Below, in pieces: positions 25,801-32,770 of a stretch of DNA of 54,033 nt. Numbering within the stretch: the stretch's first letter is position 1; each line of letters starts with the position of its first letter. Below the pieces are notes generated by a model that did no database searches, was not told the DNA's origin, and was given only the letters and a program-made list of their open reading frames with translations. This DNA is from DASQGA01 sp035535315 (GTDB lineage: Bacteria; Actinomycetota; Thermoleophilia; Gaiellales; Gaiellaceae): positions 1-54,033 of the forward strand of contig DATLQD010000004.1 in assembly GCA_035535315.1 (NCBI GenBank), read 5' to 3'. Both the position numbers and the translations under genes were made by a program.

Positions 25801-27016
25801 CGGATATCTCTTCGCGGGCGGAGACGGCTACGACCTGCTGCGCCAGAACGTCAAGCGGGTTCCGGACGATGCGCGTCTCCTCGATCGCACCCTCGGTCAT
25901 GCGCCGGGCGACTACCGCCGACTCGAGAAGATCGGCGCGGAACTTCGGGAAGATGCGTCCCTTCGACGGCTCCCCAAGGCGGTGCCCGGCACGGCCGACG
26001 CGCTGCAGGCCCGTGGCGACTGACTTCGGCGACTCCACCTGGACGACGAGATCGACCGCCCCCATGTCGATCCCGAGCTCGAGCGACGACGTCGCCACCA
26101 GCGCCGGGATCTCCCCTCTCTTCAGGAGCTCCTCGACTTCGACTCGCTGCTCGCGGGCCAGCGAGCCGTGATGCGCCCGGGCGATCTCGCGTTCCGCGAG
26201 CTCATTGAGCCGAAGAGCCAGCCTCTCCGCGAGGCGGCGGTTGTTCACGAACACGATCGTCGACCGGTGCGCCTCCACCAGCTCGAGCAGCGCAGGGTAG
26301 ATCGACGGCCAGATCGAATTACCCTCGCCAGGCTCTCTCATGTCCTCCACCGGGACGACGACGCGCAAGTCGAGCTCCTTCCGCGTCCCCGCATCCACGA
26401 GCTGGATCGCGCGACCTCCGGAGACGAAGCGGCCGATCTCGTCGAGTGGGCGCTGTGTCGCCGAGAGGCCGATCCGCTGCACGGGCTCCGCCGCGAGACG
26501 CTCGAGGCGCTCGAGGCTCAACGCGAGATGAGCTCCACGTTTCGTACCGGCGACGGCGTGGACCTCGTCGACGATCAGGAACCGGACCGTGCGGAGCATC
26601 TCGTGTGCCTGGGAAGTGAGAATGAGGAACAGCGACTCAGGCGTCGTGATGAGGATGTCGGGGGGCTTGCGTTGCATCGCCGCCCGCTCCTTGGGTGGGG
26701 TGTCGCCGGTGCGAACCGCGACCTCGAGCGGCGAGCCGATCCCTGCGAGCGGGCCCCGCAAGTTTCGCTCCACGTCGTAGTTGAGCGCCTTCAGAGGGCT
26801 CACGTAGAGCACCTGAACCCCCTCGCCAGGCTTTGCCTGATCGATGGCCCAGAGGAACGCGGCGAGAGTCTTCCCGGAGCCTGTCGGTGCCTGGATGAGC
26901 GTGTGCGACCCGGACGCAATCGCGGGCCACCCTTGAGCTTGCGCCGGGGTGGGCGCGTCGAAGGTCTGCTCGAACCAGGAGCGAACTGCGGGCGAGAACT
27001 GGGCGAGTGGCTTCAC
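22811..27016 (-). CDS. lhr: Large ATP-dependent helicase Lhr
   Basis: This 1401-residue superfamily 2 helicase has the full Lhr architecture. Walker A APTGSGKT lies at 43-50 and motif II DEVH at 150-153, with SATQRPLDEIG as motif III. TSSLELGIDMGAVDLVVQVE and QRVGRAGH form motifs V and VI, followed by the winged-helix and Lhr-core region. The remaining 500 or so residues form the Lhr C-terminal domain found in full-length bacterial forms. Lhr translocates 3' to 5' on DNA and unwinds RNA:DNA hybrids in a DNA-repair response. The GTG at 27016 is preferred to an ATG at 27055 because TACTCT lies 6 bases before it. nei and two unknown genes follow. Confidence 0.95.
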   Translation of the reverse strand: MKPLAQFSPAVRSWFEQTFDAPTPAQAQGWPAIASGSHTLIQAPTGSGKTLAAFLWAIDQAKPGEGVQVLYVSPLKALNYDVERNLRGPLAGIGSPLEVAVRTGDTPPKERAAMQRKPPDILITTPESLFLILTSQAHEMLRTVRFLIVDEVHAVAGTKRGAHLALSLERLERLAAEPVQRIGLSATQRPLDEIGRFVSGGRAIQLVDAGTRKELDLRVVVPVEDMREPGEGNSIWPSIYPALLELVEAHRSTIVFVNNRRLAERLALRLNELAEREIARAHHGSLAREQRVEVEELLKRGEIPALVATSSLELGIDMGAVDLVVQVESPKSVATGLQRVGRAGHRLGEPSKGRIFPKFRADLLESAVVARRMTEGAIEETRIVRNPLDVLAQQVVAVSAREEISVDDLHDLVRAAYPFRDLSRQQLENVLDMLAGRYPSEEFSELRPRIVWDRVGGLVRAREGARRLAVTNAGTIPDRGLFGVYLVEGGGRVGELDEEMVYEARQGQTFLLGASTWRIEEITRDRVLVSPAPGIPGVVPFWKGEGIGRPFELGREIGRTARKLVALDDEAATARLTGEHALDDRAAVNLLTFLREQEAATSAIPSDRTIVVERFRDEIGDWRLCLLTPFGGRVHAPWSLALVARLRDTLGLEVNSIWSDDGIALHLPDADAPPATADLMIDPGELEELVVAELGGTALFGARFRENAARALLIPRRRPGQRTPLWQQRLKAQALLQVARRYADFPVILETFRECLQDVFDLPSLRSVLGELQSRRIDVVDVETPRASPFASSLLFDYVATYMYEDDTPLAERRAQALALDRDLLKELLGQEELRDLLDPRALEQVEGELRGSPRSPDALHDLLLRRGDLAPGEYREELATPLVEERRAVRVRVGGAERLIAAEDAGRYRDAVGSMPPSGLPDTFLEAGEAPLRFLLVRYARGRGPFTSAETAARFALPLERVEPELTSLEREGRLVRGELRPGGSEREWCDPDVLRRLRRASLAALRKQVEPTDQSALGRFLPAWQGVDRRAPLREALVPLQGLSLPVGLWERDVLPRRVPAFQPAQLDQLCASGEVVWVGAGLERVALFFREDAPVLGRPAALPPPTDPAHDAIRSALAGGALFWFDLVREAGLEAESALPALWDLVWAGEITNDAWQPLRAERRFRAPRAERRPRRFSRNRANAITATQGRWSTTEGLFPGAPEPRALAELLLERQGVVTRDGVRAEGVPGGYGAVYQELRKLETLGVCRRGYFVEGLGGAQFALPGAVERLRDTSAGTDALVLAAADPAQPYGGAVPWPRRAGSRAARVAGAYVVLLGGEAALFVERGGRTIVPLRDPEEDWLRDALAALVAHARKTGLKRLAVERFDGRPVAETEVMPLLVEAGFLAGPRRAVLRA

Positions 27017-27022
27017 AGAGCC

Positions 27023-27028
27023 AGAGTA
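27023..27028 (-). promoter_or_regulatory. -10 element TACTCT for the lhr operon
   Basis: TACTCT lies 6 bases before the GTG at 27016. The remainder of this 211-base divergent gap (27029-27192) contains no gene that I can recognise. Confidence 0.5.
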
Positions 27029-27192
27029 CCCCTGTGCCCAGCGGCTGCGAAGCACCTCGAGAAGGCTTCGTGCCGGGTATCACGGGCTTACTCGCACGCC
27101 CGAGGTAGGTGTACCCAGCCTCCTCCCCGATCTCGAGCGTAACGGGGTAAAGCGCGCACGTGGCGCACGAACCTGCCGATTCCGTGCCGGCA

Positions 27193-27221
27193 TGGTGACG
27201 TTTCTTTCGCGCCCATAGAAT
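27193..27221 (+). promoter_or_regulatory. Promoter of the HhH-GPD gene
   Basis: TAGAAT (27216-27221) lies 6 bases before the GTG at 27228. A weak -35 TGGTGA (27193-27198) is 17 bases upstream of it. Confidence 0.5.
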
Positions 27222-27227
27222 CCGGGA

Positions 27228-27830
27228 GTGGCGACGAATCGGCCGGAGCGCCTGTACTTCACGGAGAACGACGAGGCGGACGAGCTGCTCGCGCGGGAGC
27301 CTCTGGCACTCCTGATCGGTTTCGTCCTCGACCAGCAGGTACCGGTGCAGAAGGCTTTCTCCTCCCCGCTCGTCCTTCGCTCACGGCTGGGCGGACTCGA
27401 CGCTCACGCGATCGCGCAGATGGATCCGGCCGAGCTCGAGCGCGTCTTCCGCGAGCGTCCGGCGCTGCACCGGTTTCCAGGCTCGATGGCGGCACGCACC
27501 CGAGAGCTCTGCGCAACGCTCGCCGACGACTACGACGGCGATCCGGAGCGCATCTGGGCCGACGCGCCCGACGCCGGCGAGCTGGAGCGCAGGCTTCTCG
27601 CCCTGCCGGGGATCGGCCCGATGAAGGCGAACACGCTCATCTCCGTTCTGGCAAAACGGTTCGGTGTCCGGCCCCCCGGTTGGGAAGAGCGCGTGCCTGG
27701 GCACCCGACGCTCGGGGACGTGGACTCGACCGAGGCGCTCCTCTCCTACCAGGCGCAGAAGCGAGCCTACAAGGCCGCACGGAGAGCCGAAGCCGCTGCG
27801 TCGCAAACCGAATCGCCCTCGCACCACTAG
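27228..27830 (+). CDS. HhH-GPD-type DNA glycosylase-like protein
   Basis: This 200-residue protein resembles helix-hairpin-helix base-excision proteins. It has LLIGFVLDQQVPVQKAFSSP at the start, as in the actinobacterial family, and a hairpin LPGIGPMKANTL near residues 125-136. The catalytic Asp expected after the hairpin in true HhH-GPD glycosylases is not obvious; GDVDS near residue 163 is a candidate. There is no iron-sulfur Cys cluster. It may recognise damaged bases or have a structural role. It diverges from the lhr-nei repair operon. Confidence 0.8.
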   Translation: MATNRPERLYFTENDEADELLAREPLALLIGFVLDQQVPVQKAFSSPLVLRSRLGGLDAHAIAQMDPAELERVFRERPALHRFPGSMAARTRELCATLADDYDGDPERIWADAPDAGELERRLLALPGIGPMKANTLISVLAKRFGVRPPGWEERVPGHPTLGDVDSTEALLSYQAQKRAYKAARRAEAAASQTESPSHH

Positions 27831-27848
27831 TTCCGGGCAAGCGATACA

Positions 27849-27855
27849 GGGAGGT
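27849..27855 (+). promoter_or_regulatory. Shine-Dalgarno GGGAGGT of the lipoprotein gene
   Basis: GGGAGGT is spaced four bases (CTTC) before the ATG at 27860; it fixes that start against longer in-frame candidates inside the preceding gene. Confidence 0.65.
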
Positions 27856-27859
27856 CTTC

Positions 27860-28357
27860 ATGCCTAAAAGGGCGATACTCGCTGCCGGCACGGCGGTCCT
27901 AGCCCTCACGCTCGCCGGAGCAGGCTGCGGTGGGAGTGACGGCGAGAGCTCGGGTACTGCGACGGCAGGCTCCGGCGACGGCGCCAAGACGGTCACGGTG
28001 AAGCTCGACGAGCAGAACGGCTCCGGCGAGTCCGGGACTGCGACGCTGACCGCGGAGGGGTCGAGCACCAAGGTCGTGCTCGAACTCGAGAACCCCGCCT
28101 CGCCCGACCCGCAGCCGGCGCACATCCATAAGGGAACGTGTGCGGAGCTCGACCCGACGCCGCTTTATCCGCTGACGAACGTCGAGGGCGGGAAGTCGGA
28201 GACCACCGTGAACGTGGCGCTGGACAAACTGACGGGCGGCGATCTCGCGATCAACGTCCACAAGTCGGAGCCGGAGATCAAGACCTATGTCTCCTGCGGC
28301 AACATCGGCACTGGAGGGGGCTCGGACAGCGGCTCCGGGGGAGGCTCCGGCTACTAA
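27860..28357 (+). CDS. Probable lipoprotein with CHRD/SOD-like domain
   Basis: This 165-residue exported protein has a signal peptide (KRAILAAGTAVLALTLAGAGC) with candidate lipidation Cys23; the lipobox is weak because position -3 is Gly. A Ser/Gly/Asp-rich linker follows. The beta-rich domain has VELENPASPDPQPAHIHKGTC and NVALDKLTGGDLAINVHKS, which fits the CHRD family (related to Cu/Zn superoxide dismutase and chordin repeats). The tail is Gly/Ser-rich. The stop overlaps the convergent flavoenzyme gene by 4 bases. Function in the envelope is unknown. Confidence 0.8.
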   Translation: MPKRAILAAGTAVLALTLAGAGCGGSDGESSGTATAGSGDGAKTVTVKLDEQNGSGESGTATLTAEGSSTKVVLELENPASPDPQPAHIHKGTCAELDPTPLYPLTNVEGGKSETTVNVALDKLTGGDLAINVHKSEPEIKTYVSCGNIGTGGGSDSGSGGGSGY

Positions 28358-29751
28358 AAGATGGCTCGCAGGGCGGCCTGTGCCGCCCTGCGGCCGCACA
28401 TCCCGTGGACGCCCCCGCCGGGAGGGGTCGAGGACGAGCAGAGGAAGAGCCCCGGCACCGGGGTCGAGTACGGGACGCGTCGTGCGGTCGGCCTGAAGAC
28501 CAGCTGCGCGAGGTCTTGCGCACCTCCGTTGATGTCACCGCCCAGGAGGTTCCGGTTGGCCGCTTGGAGGTCAGCCGGCGAATGCGTTCGTCGAGCGACG
28601 ATGTGACTCCCGAACCCGGGGGCGAAGCGCTCGATCTGCGCCTCGATCCGCGCGGTCATGTCAAGCTCCGAGCCGTTCGGAACGTGGCAGTAGGCCCAGG
28701 CCGTGTGCTTGCCCTGCGGCGCCCGCGACGGATCGAAGAGGCTGGGCTGGGCGAGGATGACGAACGGTCGCTCCGGAGCGCTCCCCTCCCACGGCCCCCG
28801 CTCCGACGCCGTGATCTCGTCGAGCGTCCCGCCGAGATGGACGCAGGCCGACCGAGCACATGCCGGTGCCGCCCACGGGATCGGCGCATGCAGGGCGTAA
28901 TCGACCTTGAAGACGCCGGGCCCGTACCGATAGCGCGCCAGACGCGCGCGGTAGGTACTGGGCAACTGCGCGCCGGCGAGCCTCGCAAGCTCCCGCGGAG
29001 TCACGTCGCAGATGACCGCTCGCGCCGCGACCTCGCGGAGTGACTCCACGGGCGCGCTGGTTTCGATCTCCCCGCCGAGCGAACGCAGATGCGAGGCGAG
29101 GGCGTCAGCGATCCGCTGCGCACCGCCGCGTGGCACCGGCCAGCCGACCGTGTGCGCGAGCACGAGGAGGACGAGGCCGAATGAGGCGGATGGCACCCGG
29201 CCCAGTGGCAGCATCGAGTGGGCGGCTCCTCCCGCCAGGAGCGCGCGAGCCGGCTGTTCGCGAAAGGAAAGGCGAGCCAGCACCGTCGCCGGGAGGAGTG
29301 CAGCGAGTCCGAACCGGCCGAGTGCGATGGGATGTCGCGGCACGTGGAGAAGCGGCCCCAGAACCTCCCGCTCGAGCTTCGGCCAGTCGGCAGCAAAGCG
29401 GCCGATCAGCCTTCGGTAGGCGGCTGCGTCGCAACCGAGCCCCGCCGCGGTTGCCTCGACAGAGCGCTCGACGACAGTCGCGGTGCAGTCGTCGAGCGGG
29501 TGCACGACCTCGGCGGGAGGAAAGATCCACTCGAGCCCGTGCTCCTCGAGCGGCAGCGTCCGGAAGAACGGGGAGGCCGCACCGAGTGGGTGAACCGCCG
29601 AGCAGAGGTCGTGCACGTAGCCCGGCAGCGTCAGCTCCGCCGAGCGCGCGCCGCCTCCGATCGTGTCGTTCGCCTCCCGCACCAAGACCGAGAGTCCCCG
29701 TTCGGCGAGCGTGATCGCTGCGGCGAGGCCGTTCGGCCCCGACCCGACCAC
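28354..29751 (-). CDS. FAD-dependent oxidoreductase, phytoene desaturase-like (NAD(P)-binding Rossmann)
   Basis: The 465-residue form begins directly at the dinucleotide motif VGSGPNGLAAAITLAERG, with VREANDTIGGGARS following as in CrtI/CrtO-type desaturases and related amine oxidases. The C-terminus carries the FAD-contact motif PGLFLCSSSTPPGGGVHGMCGR. Substrate unknown; the family includes carotenoid enzymes, but no other carotenoid gene is present. The GTG at 29751 would cut off the first beta strand. A CTG at 29775, overlapping the upstream acyl-CoA dehydrogenase stop (CTGA), would restore RARHDAIVV and is a likely true start. Confidence 0.85.
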   Translation of the reverse strand: MVGSGPNGLAAAITLAERGLSVLVREANDTIGGGARSAELTLPGYVHDLCSAVHPLGAASPFFRTLPLEEHGLEWIFPPAEVVHPLDDCTATVVERSVEATAAGLGCDAAAYRRLIGRFAADWPKLEREVLGPLLHVPRHPIALGRFGLAALLPATVLARLSFREQPARALLAGGAAHSMLPLGRVPSASFGLVLLVLAHTVGWPVPRGGAQRIADALASHLRSLGGEIETSAPVESLREVAARAVICDVTPRELARLAGAQLPSTYRARLARYRYGPGVFKVDYALHAPIPWAAPACARSACVHLGGTLDEITASERGPWEGSAPERPFVILAQPSLFDPSRAPQGKHTAWAYCHVPNGSELDMTARIEAQIERFAPGFGSHIVARRTHSPADLQAANRNLLGGDINGGAQDLAQLVFRPTARRVPYSTPVPGLFLCSSSTPPGGGVHGMCGRRAAQAALRAIF

Positions 29752-29771
29752 GATCGCGTCATGGCGCGCCC

Positions 29772-30953
29772 TCAGGAGACTTCCGCGAGAAGTGAGGAGC
29801 GGTTCTCGCGCACCATCTCGCGGGCGATCACGAGGCGCTGGATCTCGCTCGTCCCCTCGTAGATCTGCGTGATCTTCGCGTCCCGCATCATGCGCTCGAC
29901 CGGGTACTCCCTCATGTACCCGTAGCCGCCGAGCACCTGTACGGCCTCCGTGGTGACCTCCATCGCCGTGTCGGCGCAGAAGAGCTTGGCTTCGGCGGAT
30001 GCCTTCGTCAGCTCAGGGCCCTCGACCCCCTCGTCGATCAGAAGGCCGACCTTGTAGAGCAGCCCGCGTGCAGCGTTGCAGCGCGTCTCCATGTCGGCGA
30101 GCTTTGCCGCCACGAGCTGGTGCTCGACGATCGGCTTCCCCATGGTCTCGCGGCTCGTCGCATAGGCGAGCGCGTAGTCGGTAGCGCCCTGCGCGAGCCC
30201 CAGCGCCTGCGCGGCGATCCCGGGTCGCGACCGGTCGAGCACGCGCATTGCGATCCGAAAGCCCTCCCCTTCCTCGCCGAGCAGATTGGCGGCCGGTACG
30301 TGGCATTCGTCGAAGAAGATCTCGCCCGTCGTCGAGCCCTTGATGCCCATCTTCGGCTCGATCCGGCCGACTGAGAAGCCGGGCGTTTCAGCTTCTACCA
30401 GGAAGGCTGAAATGCCTGCGTGACCGCGTGACGGGTCGGTCTTCGCGAAGACCGTATACAGCCCGGCGACCCCGGCGTTCGTGATGAAACGCTTGGAGCC
30501 GTTCAGGACGTAGGCCTCGCCCTCGAGCCTCGCCTCTGTCCTCATGGCGGCCGCGTCCGAGCCCGAGCCCGGCTCGGTCAGCGCATATGCGGCCAGCCAC
30601 TCGCCGCTCGCAAGCCGCGGGAGGTAGCGCTCCTTCAGCTCGTCGGTACCCGCCAACTTGAGCGCCAGCGAGCCGAGTTCCTGGACGGCCAGGACCAGAC
30701 CAGTGGTCGCGCAGACCTTCGAAATCTCCTCGATCGCGACGAGCAGCATGAGAACGCCTGTGCCGGAGCCTCCGTGCCGCTCGTCGAAAGGAAGGCCGAA
30801 CACGTCGTGCTCGCGGAAGAGTTCGACCAGGTCCCACGGGAATTCCGCGGTGGCGTCGATCTCGGCCGCGCGGGGCGCAATCCGTTCCCGTGCAAGCGTC
30901 CGCACGAGCTCGCGGATCTCACGCTGCTCCTCGGAAAGAGAATCCGCCCCCAC
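29772..30953 (-). CDS. Acyl-CoA dehydrogenase
   Basis: This 393-residue flavoenzyme has AYALTEPGSGSDAAAMRTEA (FAD and acyl-CoA binding), KRFITNAGVAGLYTVFAK, REIGKP-like SRETMGKPIVEHQLVAAKLADM, VLGGYGYMREYPVERMMRDAK and IYEGTSEIQRLV with the catalytic Glu. It fits short- or medium-chain dehydrogenases (butyryl-CoA type). The GTG start has TAACAT 6 bases upstream, which also contains the stop of the preceding propeller gene. Its stop overlaps the flavoenzyme gene, so both are likely co-transcribed. Confidence 0.93.
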   Translation of the reverse strand: MGADSLSEEQREIRELVRTLARERIAPRAAEIDATAEFPWDLVELFREHDVFGLPFDERHGGSGTGVLMLLVAIEEISKVCATTGLVLAVQELGSLALKLAGTDELKERYLPRLASGEWLAAYALTEPGSGSDAAAMRTEARLEGEAYVLNGSKRFITNAGVAGLYTVFAKTDPSRGHAGISAFLVEAETPGFSVGRIEPKMGIKGSTTGEIFFDECHVPAANLLGEEGEGFRIAMRVLDRSRPGIAAQALGLAQGATDYALAYATSRETMGKPIVEHQLVAAKLADMETRCNAARGLLYKVGLLIDEGVEGPELTKASAEAKLFCADTAMEVTTEAVQVLGGYGYMREYPVERMMRDAKITQIYEGTSEIQRLVIAREMVRENRSSLLAEVS

Positions 30954-30959
30954 GGCGAG

Positions 30960-30965
30960 ATGTTA
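30960..30965 (-). promoter_or_regulatory. -10 element TAACAT for the acyl-CoA dehydrogenase
   Basis: TAACAT lies 6 bases before the GTG at 30953 and includes the TAA stop of the propeller gene. Confidence 0.5.
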
Positions 30966-32138
30966 GCCCGCGCAGCACCAGCCCTCGACCAGCGGGAAGG
31001 CACCGCCGACGGCGCCGGGATCGAACTCCGCCGCGATGCCACCGACTGCGTCGATCCGGCGCACGCCGCCTGGGATCTCGAGAAAGACCCACTGATCGGC
31101 GGAGGGCCAGGAGACCAGCAGCCAGTTGCGGTCGGGCGACCACGTCAGCTTCGTGAATCGCCCTACGCCGCTGAAGCGCTCGATCGAGTTCCGCTTGAAG
31201 ACGAAGACGCTGCTCTTTCCCGTCTTCTTCCCGAACGCTGCGTAGGCAATCGATCGCGTTCCCGGCTTGAAGGTTGCCGCCAGAACCGCGTAGCTCCGCT
31301 TCGGGACGCGGATCGCCGTGTTGAGCCGCCCACCCGCCCCGTACAGGCGGATCAGGTTCGGGCTCCAGGCGAGCAGCCACTTGCCGTCGTTCGACCATTC
31401 GAGACCTCGAGCCGGCTGTGCCGGCCCGGTCCGCCACCGCTCTCTGTGATCGTCCGTCCCCACGAGGTGGATGCGCCCGGAACCGTCGACGTAGGTGAGC
31501 AGGCGCTCCTCGCCCGGTCGCCAGGCCGGCGCCACCGGAGCGACGCGTTGTGCGACGAGGCGATCGCCCTCCCCGTTGCCCCCCACGACGCGCAGCCCAC
31601 CCCCGGCCCTGTACGCGATCCGGAACCCGGTTCCGGGGAGCCAGCGGGCGTCGGCGACGGCCTGTGGGCGAGAAACGGTCCAGCGCACGTCGCCGTCGGG
31701 CTCGAGCGCGATGAGCTGGTGCCCGCCGGTCGCGGCCACGAACAGCCCACGGGGCGACCAGGACGCCTGGCGGTAGTCGCCGAGGCGGCGCTTCGAGCCG
31801 TCCGGGCGAACCACCCAGACGCCCTGCGCCGAGGAGACGAGCAGGTTCCCTGGCGCTGGAAGCGAGTCGAGTGCCGGTCGGGCGTCGCGGCGACCGATCA
31901 CGGTCTCCTTGATCCAGCTCCCGACCGCCCCTCCCGCGGGCGTGAGCGCGAAGGCTCCGAGAACGGCGACCGCGGCGAAGAGGGCCGCAGCCAGGATCCA
32001 CCGCGGCCGCCGCTCGGCGGGCGATGGCTCGCGCGTTTCCCAGGCGGCCCGAACGACGTTCCAGCTTCGCCGCTCCGCCTCGAGCTCGTTGGGTGGGTGT
32101 ACGGAGAGGAGCTTTTGGCGGAGGTCGGCGTCGCTCAC
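30963..32138 (-). CDS. Membrane-anchored beta-propeller protein, probable sigma-factor regulator
   Basis: The 391 residues comprise a cytosolic N-terminus (about 1-47, with RRSWNVVRAAWE), one membrane helix (WILAAALFAAVAVLGAFAL, about 48-66) and an external domain with repeated propeller-like blades. Examples are WVVRPDGSKRRLGD, ASWSPRGLFVAA, LEWSNDGKWLLAWSP and LTWSPDRNWLLVSWP. It ends with a Cys pair (EGWCCAG). The GTG start overlaps the stop of the ECF sigma gene by 4 bases, the usual arrangement for an anti-sigma factor. It lacks the zinc anti-sigma motif HxxxCxxC, so its sigma-binding mode would be non-standard. The role is inferred from context. Confidence 0.78.
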   Translation of the reverse strand: MSDADLRQKLLSVHPPNELEAERRSWNVVRAAWETREPSPAERRPRWILAAALFAAVAVLGAFALTPAGGAVGSWIKETVIGRRDARPALDSLPAPGNLLVSSAQGVWVVRPDGSKRRLGDYRQASWSPRGLFVAATGGHQLIALEPDGDVRWTVSRPQAVADARWLPGTGFRIAYRAGGGLRVVGGNGEGDRLVAQRVAPVAPAWRPGEERLLTYVDGSGRIHLVGTDDHRERWRTGPAQPARGLEWSNDGKWLLAWSPNLIRLYGAGGRLNTAIRVPKRSYAVLAATFKPGTRSIAYAAFGKKTGKSSVFVFKRNSIERFSGVGRFTKLTWSPDRNWLLVSWPSADQWVFLEIPGGVRRIDAVGGIAAEFDPGAVGGAFPLVEGWCCAG

Positions 32139-32680
32139 ATGTGCTCCTCGTCGAAGTACTCCCGAAGCGCGTCGAGCGCTCGGCGCAGGCGGGAGTTCAC
32201 CGTTCCGCGGGGAAGCTCGAGCACACCCGCGATCTCGCCTGGCGTGTACTCGAGCAGAAAGCGTAGGACGACGACGGCGCGGTGCTCGGGCGACAACGTC
32301 GCGAGGGCCCGCACCACGTCGTCGGACACGGGAGCCGTTCGATCCACAGTCGGCGCCGGTTGCTCCCCCACATGCTCGTCTCCCAGCTCGCGCCGGAGCG
32401 AGCGGGCGCGCGTCCAGTCGATTGCCCGGTTGACGACAATCCGATGGAGCCAGGGACCGAATGGCCGGCGGGTGTCGAAGCGCTCGAGCGACCTGACGGC
32501 GGCGAGGAACGCCTCCTGTGCGATGTCCTCGGCGGCGGCCCCGTCGTGAACGACGAGGTAGGCCGCCCGGTAGGCACGCGGCCAGTGCTCACGGAACAAC
32601 TGCTCGACATCCGGGACGGATCCGGAGCGGGCGCGCCGGATGGAGGCCCGCTCCCCACGCCGGAAGCCCGCCATTCCCAT
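32135..32680 (-). CDS. ECF-type RNA polymerase sigma factor
   Basis: This 181-residue sigma factor has region 2 (LFREHWPRAYRAAYLV, EDIAQEAFLAAVRSLERF, GPWLHRIVVNRAIDW) and region 4 (LSPEHRAVVVLRFLLEYT, then helix-turn-helix GEIAGVLELPRGTVNSRLRRA). It directs polymerase to a regulon that probably includes its own operon. ATGs at 32680 and 32674 are both possible. TATAGT at 32684-32689 places the transcript start near 32677, favouring a leaderless start at 32674. Its stop overlaps the membrane propeller gene. Confidence 0.92.
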   Translation of the reverse strand: MGMAGFRRGERASIRRARSGSVPDVEQLFREHWPRAYRAAYLVVHDGAAAEDIAQEAFLAAVRSLERFDTRRPFGPWLHRIVVNRAIDWTRARSLRRELGDEHVGEQPAPTVDRTAPVSDDVVRALATLSPEHRAVVVLRFLLEYTPGEIAGVLELPRGTVNSRLRRALDALREYFDEEHM

Positions 32681-32683
32681 CTG

Positions 32684-32689
32684 ACTATA
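32684..32689 (-). promoter_or_regulatory. -10 element TATAGT for the sigma/propeller operon
   Basis: TATAGT, one mismatch from TATAAT, sits 3 and 9 bases before the two candidate ATG starts of the sigma gene. Confidence 0.5.
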
Positions 32690-32757
32690 CGAGGGCACCG
32701 CTGCGACGAGGTCCATCCAGTCGGGTACGACGGGCGTGCCCCGAGAGGTCCACGGCT

Positions 32758-32763
32758 TAGAGT
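32758..32763 (+). promoter_or_regulatory. -10 element TAGAGT for the amidohydrolase gene
   Basis: TAGAGT lies 7 bases before the ATG at 32771, consistent with leaderless transcription. Confidence 0.5.
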
Positions 32764-32770
32764 CCTCGCG

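Noticed and set aside
27029..27192. Possible tRNA or structured RNA in the lhr-HhH divergent gap
   Set aside because: No acceptor stem, TTCGA-type T loop or anticodon arm could be traced; only short GC palindromes such as CGGGC/GCCCG are present.
29751..29763. ATG at 29763 as the start of the flavoenzyme
   Set aside because: It is out of frame with the FAD motif and its translation is Arg/Ser-rich.
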